A stretch of DNA of 64,000 nucleotides from Magnaporthiopsis rhizophila. Lineage: Eukaryota; Ascomycota; Sordariomycetes; Magnaporthales; Magnaporthaceae. This document shows, one piece after another, positions 52,484-62,346 of this stretch. Every line of letters begins with the position of its first letter. Position 1 is the first letter of the stretch. Both the position numbers and the translations under genes were made by a program. The notes under the pieces are model-generated. The model did not search any database and was not told where the DNA came from. It was given only the letters and a program-made list of their open reading frames with translations. The DNA is taken from positions 186,001 through 250,000 of the forward strand of contig PYSS01000036.1 of the NCBI GenBank assembly GCA_003049465.1, written 5' to 3'.

Positions 52484-54538
52484 ATGGCGGCCCACACCGC
52501 CGCCGCCACGACCACCAACCCGGCCGACGACGCCACCCCGCTCACGGCGCTGTGCGGCGTGTGCCACGTCTCGGCGCCCAAGTACCGGTGCCCGCGGTGC
52601 GCCGCGCGAACCTGCTCGCTGGCCTGCGTGACTAGGCACAAGTCACGAGCCGGGTGCAGCGGCGCGCGGGACCCGGCCGCCTTCGTGCCGGCCTCGCGCC
52701 TGCGCACCCCCGCCGGCATCGACCACGACTACAACTTCCTGTCGGCCATCGAGCGCGCCCGCGACCGCGCCGCCCGCGACGTCGCCGGCCGTACGGGTAT
52801 CGCACCACCAGTCGACGCGCCCGACGAGGTGCCGCCGGACCAGGCCAATTGCGGTAGCGGCAATTACAACCGCAGGGGTGGTGGTGGTGGGAGAGGGGGC
52901 GGGAGGGGAGGGAGAGGTGGTAGCAGCGGCGGCACCAAGGAGCAGCAGGTGCGGTTCCGCAAGATTTGGCGCGGCGACGAGCTTGTGCATGTGCCCATTG
53001 ACCCGGCTAGCTGGGGCCGGCAGCGGCAGCAGATGGACCACATGGGCGATCATCACCAGACTGGCGGGGAGCTGACGGAAGAGCTGCAGAAAGACGAGGA
53101 AGAGGAGGACGAGGAAATGCCGGATGCTGCTGCTGCCGCCGCGGCCGCCGTGCCCCCTCAACAACAGCAGGAGCAGGAGCACGAGCGTATCAGCTGGTTT
53201 CCGCAGGCGATGGGCAAGCCAGAGAGGGCGCGGTGTAGGGACCTGGACATTGAGGTCATCGCCGCTCCGACTGGTCTTGCCAGGCAGCGCGAGAACCGGA
53301 CGACGTGGAACAGGCGCTGCAAGGGGATCAAGTGGACTGTCGAGTGGTTGGTGTACGACCTGCTTGACAAAGTCGAGGAGGATGATGACGAGAGCGATAC
53401 GAGCAGCGACACGAGCAGTAGTGAGAGTGAGAGGGAAAGCGAAAGCGAAAGTGAGCATGGGGAGGACACTTCCAAAAAGCTTGGACCGCACAAGAAGAAG
53501 ATGCTGAGCGCAAAGCCGACGAGGATAGTCCACACCGCATCAGACACGGAACCGTTGTTTCGCTGTTTTGCTAATACGATGACCTGGGTGCGCCGAGGCC
53601 AGGAAAAGGAGGAGGCAGCGGTGGCTCAGCAGCAGCGGGGATCACACGCGGCTATTCAGGATGCGGCAAACGCGGATGGCGATGACGACGCCAGTCTAAG
53701 CCAAATCAAAAGGAGACGTAAGAAGGCGCGGCTCGAGGCGCGAGTGAGCCAGCAGGACGCCTCGGGCGGCGGTACGTGGCCAGCATCGGCATATACAGCG
53801 CAGAATCCCTTCACTGGCTGCTGGGAGACCGAGGAGCTGGGCGCGGCCACATCCTGCAACGGCTGGAAGGCTGACGAGGACCTGGACCGCAAGCGGATGG
53901 GGTTGCGCTACTACCTGCTTCGCCCCGCCACCGGCCCGCCACCCAGGCGCCTCATCCCGGTCCAGCCTGACGAGACGCTGGCGGAGGCGCTGCAGGGGCG
54001 GACCATCCTCGAGTATCCGACCATCTATGTCATCCCTATCGATCGTAATGCGTGTGCCAGCGCACCGGCACTGCCGAGGGGACACGCAGAGGCGCCTGCC
54101 GGTGACAGGCGGCCGCCCAAGCCGCCTGTGAAGCAGGAACAGGAGCAGGAAGACGGCAAAGAGCGAGGCTGGGGGAAAAGCGCGGGGAGGCGGGGAGGAC
54201 GAGAGCAGCACAGTGGCAGGGGAGGGATGGCGACAGGGAGGGGTGGGCAGCAGGGAATCAATAACCCCCGAGACCGAAAGAGGAAGCTGTCAGAGCAGCA
54301 GCAGCAGCAGCGACAAAGCGGGCCTGAAAAGAAGATCAAGGCTGATGAGAGTCCCAATGAGGACGGCGAGATCGTCGATGCCGGAGGAGAAGACGCCGCG
54401 CTGGCTGCCGTGGCCGCTGCGGCCGTGCTCGACCAGGCTGTCGACGCCCGTGTGGTCCAGGCTGCGCTGCTAAAAGTGGAGGAGCCTCAGGGCGTGGTGG
54501 CGGGTGGGCTCGTTGCTTACGATTCTGATAGCGACTAA
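52484..54538 (+). CDS. BCD1: Box C/D snoRNP assembly protein Bcd1, HIT zinc finger
   Basis: Single exon, 684 residues. The zf-HIT domain is at about 24-62: CGVCHVSAPKYRCPRC, then CSLACVTRHKSRAGCSGAR, with the ordered Cys/His ligands. It continues with DYNFLSAIERARDRA, the usual segment after the finger in Bcd1. The rest has a Gly/Arg-rich insert (128-150), acidic and Ser tracts (about 305-325) and a conserved region with RCRDLDIEVIAAPTGL and WTVEWLVYDLL. Bcd1 is an essential nuclear factor that controls loading of Nop58 and other proteins onto box C/D snoRNAs. The length is greater than yeast Bcd1 (about 370), through low-complexity inserts. Confidence 0.92.
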   Translation: MAAHTAAATTTNPADDATPLTALCGVCHVSAPKYRCPRCAARTCSLACVTRHKSRAGCSGARDPAAFVPASRLRTPAGIDHDYNFLSAIERARDRAARDVAGRTGIAPPVDAPDEVPPDQANCGSGNYNRRGGGGGRGGGRGGRGGSSGGTKEQQVRFRKIWRGDELVHVPIDPASWGRQRQQMDHMGDHHQTGGELTEELQKDEEEEDEEMPDAAAAAAAAVPPQQQQEQEHERISWFPQAMGKPERARCRDLDIEVIAAPTGLARQRENRTTWNRRCKGIKWTVEWLVYDLLDKVEEDDDESDTSSDTSSSESERESESESEHGEDTSKKLGPHKKKMLSAKPTRIVHTASDTEPLFRCFANTMTWVRRGQEKEEAAVAQQQRGSHAAIQDAANADGDDDASLSQIKRRRKKARLEARVSQQDASGGGTWPASAYTAQNPFTGCWETEELGAATSCNGWKADEDLDRKRMGLRYYLLRPATGPPPRRLIPVQPDETLAEALQGRTILEYPTIYVIPIDRNACASAPALPRGHAEAPAGDRRPPKPPVKQEQEQEDGKERGWGKSAGRRGGREQHSGRGGMATGRGGQQGINNPRDRKRKLSEQQQQQRQSGPEKKIKADESPNEDGEIVDAGGEDAALAAVAAAAVLDQAVDARVVQAALLKVEEPQGVVAGGLVAYDSDSD

Positions 54539-57500
54539 GGCGGTGGCGGTGTGGCGGCAGTTCCAAGCTTGACTTGGATAATGTATATGCCTGCGACTAT
54601 TGCTTGAACAGCTCGAGCTCGCCCACCTATTGATGTAAATCACATGTGAATCAACAAACACCCTATATCCTTACATTCCCACGTGCTTTTGTTTCTTGCC
54701 GAGATGTAGGGTGGAGTCTGATAAGAAGTGTTCCGTGTTCCATATCTCCAGGCAGCCTGGTCCGAATAAAACCCCCGAGCACAACGAACCGAACTGACTG
54801 GCCTCACCTCGCCTCGATATCTACCGAGAAAAAAAAAAAAAAAAGCGCCATAAACTTCCCGAGTCCCTGACTAGGCCAGAAAGAGCCGGCCGGCCGGGTC
54901 TGCATGCGGGTCCGCCCGTCCCTGACAAATTCCACCGTAACACGATAACAACAAGAAAAAAAAAAAAAGAAAAAGGAAAAGGGGGATGAGCCCGGTCCTT
55001 TTTGTGTCACCGGGTCCTTGACACGGACGGCTTCCCCCGGCGGCGGCTTTTGCTTCGTTTTACGCACTAACGCACCAGGGGCCGCCGGAGGTCTTGCCCC
55101 GGCGCGGGACGAGTTTTGGTCCGTGTGCAAGGCCCAGGGGATTCGTCCATACACCAACGACATCGACATACATACGTACACGCAAGAACATGAGACGGGA
55201 GCTGCCGATAAGAAAAGAGGGCGGTGTGGGACGGGATGGGACGTGGCCAGGTCGGTTCTGATTCACCTGCTGCATGTTGCCTTTGTCATACGTGATAACG
55301 GGGGTGTATGTGGGGGGTGTATGTGGGGTGTGTATCTGGCCTTTCTGTATGTGCCCTTTAGAGGAGATCATCGGCGACGACGACTGTATTACAAGCTGTA
55401 TCCCGATCGAGGTATGTGCAGGTAGATAGCAAGTCAAGCACTCATCTATGAGTATCAAAGTCCGCAGGCGGGTGGCGCGGCACAGAATCTTGCACTTACT
55501 TATCTCGGCGGACACACCGGTCGTCGATACGGCGAGATGCATGATCCCGGCCGCGGCCGCCCGATATAGGGGACTTGATAGCCAAAGGTGTATTTTTTTC
55601 TCTCTTGTCTTCATCTGTTGCCTCGGGTCCACGGGCCCGAGGTTCGGATGGTATGCACTCTTATCAAGCAACGCAACCCGGCCACGTTCGGGACTTGAAA
55701 ATTACATGTGGAGGAACGCATCTCGGCGAGGTGGCTGCTGTATTTCGCCACGGGGTGGCACCATGGCCATGGGTGACAGTGAAAAATGGCAACACGGTGA
55801 TCGGGTCGACGGCGAGGTTGGCCGAGACCCGATGACCGTGCTGTCGGGGATTTTTATCGTTTTATTTTTGTCTATTCTTCTCTCTCGTCTTCTCTTGGCA
55901 GGGCTTATCAAGGTTGCGGTTCGCCCAAACAGGGGCCTGGCGAAAGCCTGGGATCGACCGGCCCATTCATTGGAAGATCCCGTCGAAGTGTCATTGGAAG
56001 GAAACAAGAGAAGAAAAACTAGGGGCCCTTGCGGATCCTAAAATGGAGTGGTGAAAATTTGGCTTCGATAAATATTGGTCGTCATCACATCGTCTTGGAT
56101 TTTTTTTTTTTTTCTTTTTTGCATGTGACAGCTCCTCACCTCGATCGCCAATCAGCTGGAGAGCCACAATTGACCGCCTGACGCGCGCAGTGCTTGAGCA
56201 GCTGGGGGTTTGAGGAGGGGTTCCCGGCCGAGCTCGGCATCCACGTTGCACTGCCGTAAATACGAAGTGATATCTCGGCACCTGTGCAGGTGTGCACCAT
56301 CTGGCTGTAGGCTGGGCCTTGGAAAACAATGGCCTATTTTGCCCATATTTGAGCCCAGCTAGAGCAACGACCTGGGAGGAGAGAAAGGAGAGGGGCGCAG
56401 CAGATACCTATTCATTTCCCTCTGCCACCTAGAACAAATGCCGGCGTCCAGATTCGTCGCGCAGCTATTCTGCGTGACGTCATGATATCTCGGATATTGG
56501 CCCTGGTGCGAACAAGCTTCACCTAGCAGCAAGTCGTTGATATCATGGGCGCGAGCGGCTCGAGCGGTGCTGCCTCGGTGTGCTCGCCGAAGACCGAGGA
56601 TGGAATTGGCGGGGCAGGGGAGCCATGGGAGGCGTCGGCGTCGGCTTAGTGCCTGTGCCAAAAACACGGAGTTGGGGGGCACAGCATGCGGCTGTTGCAC
56701 CGCGCGCAGGGGAAGGGAGGGGAAACCGTTGATGACAACAGTGTGGCTGACTCCGACTGCAGTCGTTATCGCGGGCCCTTCGTTGGGTCCTTCGGGAAAG
56801 GTGTCCCAAATGGGTTGACACCTCCATGCTGTTTCTCGGGACGTGGACACGATCCATTGGGAACCGTTTGGACAGGACGTGGGCATCGCCACGGCATGAA
56901 ATGACTGGAGCGGAGCGTCAAATTCCACACTTTCGTCGTCACAGCCCGCGCACCATCTTGCGCCGCCGGGCCATTATCACATGCCAAAAGCCAAGGTGGG
57001 CTGCTGCTGAGGTGGGTGCTGGCCTAGACAGGGGCACTCAAATTCTTATCGGCGCGGCTTCTCAGTGGCGTGGCCAGGGGTGGTTGGTACCAGGTGTACC
57101 TTGCCACAGAGCACACCACCAGCTCACGGCCCTGTCAGAGCACCCCACTACCGCGACGATGGATCGAAATCGACGGCAGCTTCGGGGTTAATCCTTTATG
57201 ACTTTATTGTTATCCATGTTCCAGCCCTCACTGGAACAGCTCTGCGCGTGCCATCAAACGGCCGGGTTGCCCAAGCGGCTTCCCGCCCAGGATGTCGGGA
57301 ATTCGAGCGTCCCTGCCAATTTCCTCTGCAGCGAGGAGGGGAGGAACGGTTCCTATCATGCCCAGCCGCATAGCATTCCACCCAACGGGGTCATGCCTGC
57401 CAAGGTGCAGCGTTCCGAGTGGTGGGGGCGGTCTCATCCATGTCCCGCTGCCTCGGAGCCCATTTGCCAGGATCTTTGAGATGCGGTGATGTTATTATGA

Positions 57501-57928
57501 GATGGTAACACTTTTTCTTTCCACGGCCCCTTGGAAAAAGACCCGCGGTTTCTGGGTTTCTGTTGCTCGTGAAGGTATCCGTTTATCTGGCAGCTACCGA
57601 AGTACGTACTGTACCATGTAGGATGCACTGTACGCATGGAGGCGAGAGAAGGACGGAACACGGCTGAGGAGCCCCTCGCCTGCCGGCCACATGTGCGGAG
57701 GCGGCTCTCAAGGGGAGGCGCATTCCGTCTGAGAAGACGGCAGAAGCATCCAGGCAAGACACGAATTGATTCTGACCCTGGCGAGCAAGGTCAGGCAGGT
57801 ACATCCGTGGGGGGTGCGCCTGCTCCAACCACAGAACTGCCCATGTCGTACCCTCCCGACAAAAGATGGAGACAAGCACATGCTAAAAGATCGGACCTGT
57901 CTTCGTCCCCGTCCCTGCCCAAATAAGG

Positions 57929-57965
<37 letters not shown>

Positions 57966-58780
57966 NNNNNNNNNNNNNNNAAAAAAAAAAAAAAAAAAAA
58001 AAAGAAAACCATGCCTTGGTGAATGAGTGATCCGTCTCGAGAAGACGTGTGGGTGGCGCTGCTCAAATAAATCTCGGCTCTTCCTTTTTAGCCTTCTCCC
58101 GCCGTCCTCGCCTTCCCTTTCCCAACATCTCCGACGTCTACCATCTTCACCTGCCGCCTGACACTTCACACCTTGGACCGACCTCCTGCCTAGAAAAGCA
58201 CAAACTCACCGTCTCTCAACAGCCCGGCTTTGTTCTGGCTGCCGCAATTCGACACACGTCTCCAAACATACATCGTCTTCCAACGCTCCCAAACCCCGAG
58301 CTCTCAGACCAACCATCTCTCACGCAGCAGCCTTTTAACGACCCACGGTGTAAGTGGCCAACCACCCAATTCTCCCGCATCTCCCATTTCACTTCTTACA
58401 CGCGCACACTCGCCTTCGCTGGCTTGGACGGATTGATTTCCGGTTCAGCACATTTCCCAATTGCGCTGGCTCGTGCACACGGTCGTCATTCTGCTGCCCA
58501 AATAAGCCCGGTGTTTGCACTCCTTGGCTCGTGTCGGGCCCCTCCTATACACATCAGCTGAAGTTTACCAGCTCTAGTACCAAAGCTTACCCGACAGCTC
58601 CTCCAGCAAAAACAATAGCTTCGCGCCCGCGCCAAAGCACGAGCTCACGGCACACATATCTGCTCCGGCTCTCCCGCCCCCCTTTTTCTTGCTTTCGCAC
58701 TCTTGCGACTGCTGCATCCGTTTCGCGTTCTTCTCCCAGACGAACCCATCGAGTCTTTTTTCCCGTCTCGAATCGAAGCA
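54539..58780. other. 4.2-kb gene-poor region with assembly gap
   Basis: No supported gene. A-runs at about 54830-54844 and 57929-58003, T-runs near 56100-56113. From 58080 the plus strand is pyrimidine-rich and likely forms the long 5' leader of the perilipin gene. Frames at 55448-56041 (+) and 56359-56928 (-) are judged spurious. Confidence 0.5.
57929..58003. repeat. Poly-A tract with N gap
   Basis: 37 A, then 15 N (57966-57980), then 23 A. The gap is inside one homopolymer, so its true length is unknown and the flanking order is an assembly assumption. Confidence 0.9.
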
Positions 58781-59460
58781 ATGGCTATGGCTGCGCACCA
58801 GGTTAACGGCGAGGTCCCCCACTCGGCCTTCATCGATGTAAGCCATCCACGGAAGAAAATCCCATTTATCCACCACCACCCCTGCCCCTAACACCCACCT
58901 TCTTGGGCGGCTGGGGGGTGGTCACGTCCTGGGAACCCAAATCATGCTAACAGGTCGTCCCGCCACAGCACCTTTTCAAGTACCCGGTCGTCAACGACAG
59001 CGTCGAGGCGCTGAAGCAGAACCAGTACGGTCAGAAGGGTCTGGCGCTGGGAGACTCGGCCTACAAGACTTTTGCCAAGCCCGTGATCCCCTACCTCGCC
59101 AAGCCCTACCAGTATGTCAGCCCGTACGTCAAGAAGGCCGACGACATTGGCGACAAGACTCTCGCCAAGGTGGACAAGACCTTCCCTGCCGTGACCAAGC
59201 CGTCGGCCGAGCTCTACGCCGACGTCCAGAACCTCGTCACCCTGCCCTACCGCATGGGCCTGGAGGGCAAGGACCACGTTTTCACGACGTACAACAAGGA
59301 GTTCAAGAGCATCAACAGCGATGGCGGCAACGGCGCCCTGGTCTCGTACGGAAAGGCTCTTTTCAGCACCGCTCTGATCGTCACGGCCGAGTCACTGAGC
59401 TGGGCCAGGACCTTCCTGAACGCCAAGAAAGAAGAAGCCAAGTCGGCTGCCAACAATTAG
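58781..59460 (+). CDS. CAP20: Fungal perilipin, CAP20/MPL1 family
   Basis: Two exons, 58781-58837 and 58969-59460 (GTAAGC donor, CGCCACAG acceptor, phase 0), give 182 residues. The sequence NGEVPHSAFID joins HLFKYPVVNDS, then ALGDSAYKTFAKP, YLAKPYQYVSPYVKKAD and GLEGKDHVFTTY, all characteristic of Cap20 and Metarhizium perilipin. These proteins coat lipid droplets and affect lipid breakdown and turgor in infection structures; Cap20 was first described as a virulence factor of a plant pathogen. An earlier in-frame AG at 58952-58953 would insert VVPPQ, but it is too close to the GCTAACAG branch site to be the main acceptor. Confidence 0.93.
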
Positions 59461-61050
59461 ACTTGCTCTGTTGGGATGAGTGATTCGCCAGGGACTCCGG
59501 TCCTTCTTCCCCTTCACACCCCCAAAAATACCCCTCCAGAGAGGCCAATATGACGGGGTGGGAGTCTCTGGAGACCTCTACGATAACATTGCCACGCCAC
59601 ATGTCTGGGCATTGCTCACTCGAAGAGCTGGTCACGGGTTGATGGCTCGACCTGGGGCCGGCCGACTTTCTTTGGTGCGTCGAGAGCGGTTCGGTGCGGT
59701 CGGCTGCCTGTACGCACTGCCTGTGGCTTTCGCTCTTCCCCGTCGCCTCAGCCATGAAAATTCGGACATCCGCACTCGGTTTCTCTTTTTTGTTTCTCTT
59801 GTAATTCGGTGCAGCCCATGGATGGTTGGACCCTTGGAGACGGACTCCCCGACGCACGATGCCGACGGGAAGGGTGTTCTCTTATACCCTGTATTCTCTT
59901 TCCTCAATCTTGTTGTCCTTACTTGGCTGTTTTTCTTTGTTGTGTCTTCTCTTGACTGACTGTCAGCGGGGTCTTTCTCTTTTGTCTCCAAAATCTTCTC
60001 GTTGCTTGAAACAAACGTTCCACATCTCATTTCACCTGTTTTTTTTAATTGCTATGATGGTGTTGGGGGTCTCAAGGATGTCTTATAAAGAGGGCACCCT
60101 TGTTTGGCAGCGTAGTCTTCTCTAGAAGGCCGGGAATGAGAGGCGAGGTTTGGGACATCAGCGGCCACGGGTCAGGCATGAACAGTGCTATACCCTGTAC
60201 GAAAAAAAAGAAAATTACAAAGGAAAAACAAAAACGGCCGTTCTAATAGACGTGTGTTATACCCTGCTCTTGAAGGTTGAAGGTCGTTGAATCTCGTTGT
60301 AAGTCGGATGCCATACTCGGGCGGCCGCGGGTGCCCAAGCGATATTACACTCTAGCTGAAGAGGTAGGATCCACGTGCCAGCGCGAAGCGGCCAGCCCGA
60401 CACGGGCATTCCACGCGCCGCCTGGTGCACGCACGTGTCTTATTGCCAATTCATGGAACGGCGAAGTTTTGTTAGGAAGCCGAGCTATCATGCCCTTTTG
60501 CAATCTAGACGCTGTGACACCCCAAGAGCCCTGCTCCAGTCCTACTGGGACAGCTTCCAATCGCCATACGTCCATATAGGCTGACATATGAATGACAAAG
60601 CGGGACCCAGGAGAGACCACGCTAGGCCTACTTTAGACTGCGTGGGCGTGATGATGTAACGGTTGGTAATAATGGTGGGGGAGAGGGGCAAGCTGTCAAA
60701 GACCGGCTCCCATCACCTGAATAAGGGGTTTGAAAGCCGACTGACGGCGGCGGCCTTTTGCTGGCGACGAAGGCGCGTGGGGGATCAATCGTGGGTTGGG
60801 GAAAATTCTCTTTCTTTCTCAGGTTCCTGGTCTTCTCCTTATGCGCCAATTGGTCATTCGCGCCGCTTTCCGAATGCGACGGGACCCATTGGAAATCAAG
60901 GATCTTGAAGAAGGCTGGCCATTACTATTTTGGTTTGCGCGCGCGCGCACGCATTTCGTCTACTAAAGCAACCGACTACCTACTAGGTCCTAACCGACAC
61001 ACAAAAAACCATTCTCTATATAAGGAGCCCCGCTCCTCAGCCTACCTCCG
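59461..61050. other. Intergenic, perilipin 3' flank to pirin promoter
   Basis: T-rich 3' flank until about 60060. A TATA-type box TATATAAG at 61017-61024 lies only 27 nt before the pirin ATG. A GC alternation (GCGCGCGCGC) occurs near 60938-60950. No gene recognised. Confidence 0.5.
61017..61024 (+). promoter_or_regulatory. TATA box of pirin gene
   Basis: TATATAAG, 34 nt from its first T to the first pirin ATG. A start site about 30 nt downstream would leave almost no leader for that ATG, which favours at least some initiation at a later Met (61288). Confidence 0.45.
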
Positions 61051-62296
61051 ATGAAGACCCTTTCGATCCTCATACCCATCCTAGTTGGAATCTGCTCTAT
61101 ACTGCTCTTCAGAGACAGTGTCGACGGCATTATCGCGAACCTCAAGGCATACTACCAGGGGCTCTCCGTCTCAAAGCAAGACGCAGTGACGACAACGACG
61201 ACGACGACGGCAGCAGTCAGCTCAAAAGCAACAGCAACAGGCGACGACAACACCCCCGAACAGCAGCAGCACCTCTACGCCACCGACATGTCCATCCCCC
61301 GCGCGATCCGCAAGGTCTTCCTCGCCGTGGAGCAGGCCGAGGGCGCGGGCGCGCGCGTCCGCCGCTCGGTCGGGACGCCGGCGCTGCGCAACTTTAGCCC
61401 GTTCCTGATGCTCGACCACTTCTCCATCAAGCCCGGAGCCGGTTTTCCCGACCAGTAAGTTTTCTTTTTATATGTGCCGATTTGCATGCCTAGGGACTAG
61501 TGTATAACTGACTTTGCTTCTGCCACCACCCAGCCCCCACCGCGGCCAGGAGACCATCACATACCTGCTCACGGGCGGCGTCGACCACGAGGACTTTGCG
61601 GGAAACAGGGGGACCATCGAGGCGGGCGACCTTCAGTTCATGACGGCGGGCAGGGGAATCGTGCACGCCGAGATGCCGCGCCAGAACCCGGACGGCAGCG
61701 CAAACGTGGGGCTGCAGCTCTGGGTCGACCTGCCCCAGCACCTGAAGGCCTGCGAGCCGCGGTACCGCGACCTGCGCGCAAAGGAGATCCCTTCGGTACA
61801 AGTCGACGACGGCAGGGTCACGGTCAAGGTCATCTCGGGCCAGAGCCACGGCGTCGACTCGGTCAAGGACCTGGCCTACACGCCCGTTTGGATCCTCGAC
61901 GTCGAGATCAAGCCCGGCGGCAAGATCGCGCAGCCGCTGCCTGAAGGATGGAACGCTTTCGCGTACGTGCTGGAGGGCGCGGATGTCAAGTTCCGCAACG
62001 GCGGCGGCAAGGACGATAACGGAGAGACAAAGACCGCGGCACAGTATCACAACGTCGTGTTCGAGCCCCAGGGCGAGGCGGTGCTGGCGTCGGTGGACGA
62101 GGGCGCCGCGCGGTCCGGCCGGTTCGTGCTCGTGGCCGGCACGCCGCTCGACCAGAAGGTGGTGCAGTACGGACCGTTTGTCGTCAACTCGATGGAGGAG
62201 GTTCAAAAGGCCATGTTTGATTACCAGACGCACTCCAACGGGTTCGAGCGGGCCAAGGATTGGCAGAGCGAGATTGGGAAGTCGATGATGGATTAG
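61051..62296 (+). CDS. Pirin-family protein with N-terminal membrane anchor
   Basis: Two exons, 61051-61454 and 61534-62296 (GTAAGT donor, CACCCAG acceptor, phase 2), give 388 residues. The conserved pirin begins at Met80 (MSIPRAIRKVFLAVEQ), and the intron splits the first metal His codon, restoring DHPHRGQETITYL. The metal-binding set (His in PHRG, His in VDHED, His and Glu in GIVHAEMP) is complete, followed by the C-terminal cupin. Pirins bind iron; some are quercetin dioxygenases or transcription cofactors. Upstream of Met80 is a hydrophobic helix (about 5-21) and a Thr/Ala/Gln linker, not normal for pirins, so a membrane-anchored or secreted-pathway form is inferred alongside a possible soluble form from Met80. 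Confidence 0.88.
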
Positions 62297-62304
62297 GGAT
62301 TCTG

Positions 62305-62346
<42 letters not shown>

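Noticed and set aside
55448..56041. 197-codon plus-strand frame with one hydrophobic stretch
   Set aside because: A single chance hydrophobic segment in a T-rich run; the remainder is not protein-like.
57250..57320. tRNA-like start (GCCGGGTTGCCCAAGCGGC) on the plus strand
   Set aside because: No matching T-arm, anticodon arm or acceptor 3' strand; only a short resemblance to Leu/Ser tRNA 5' halves.
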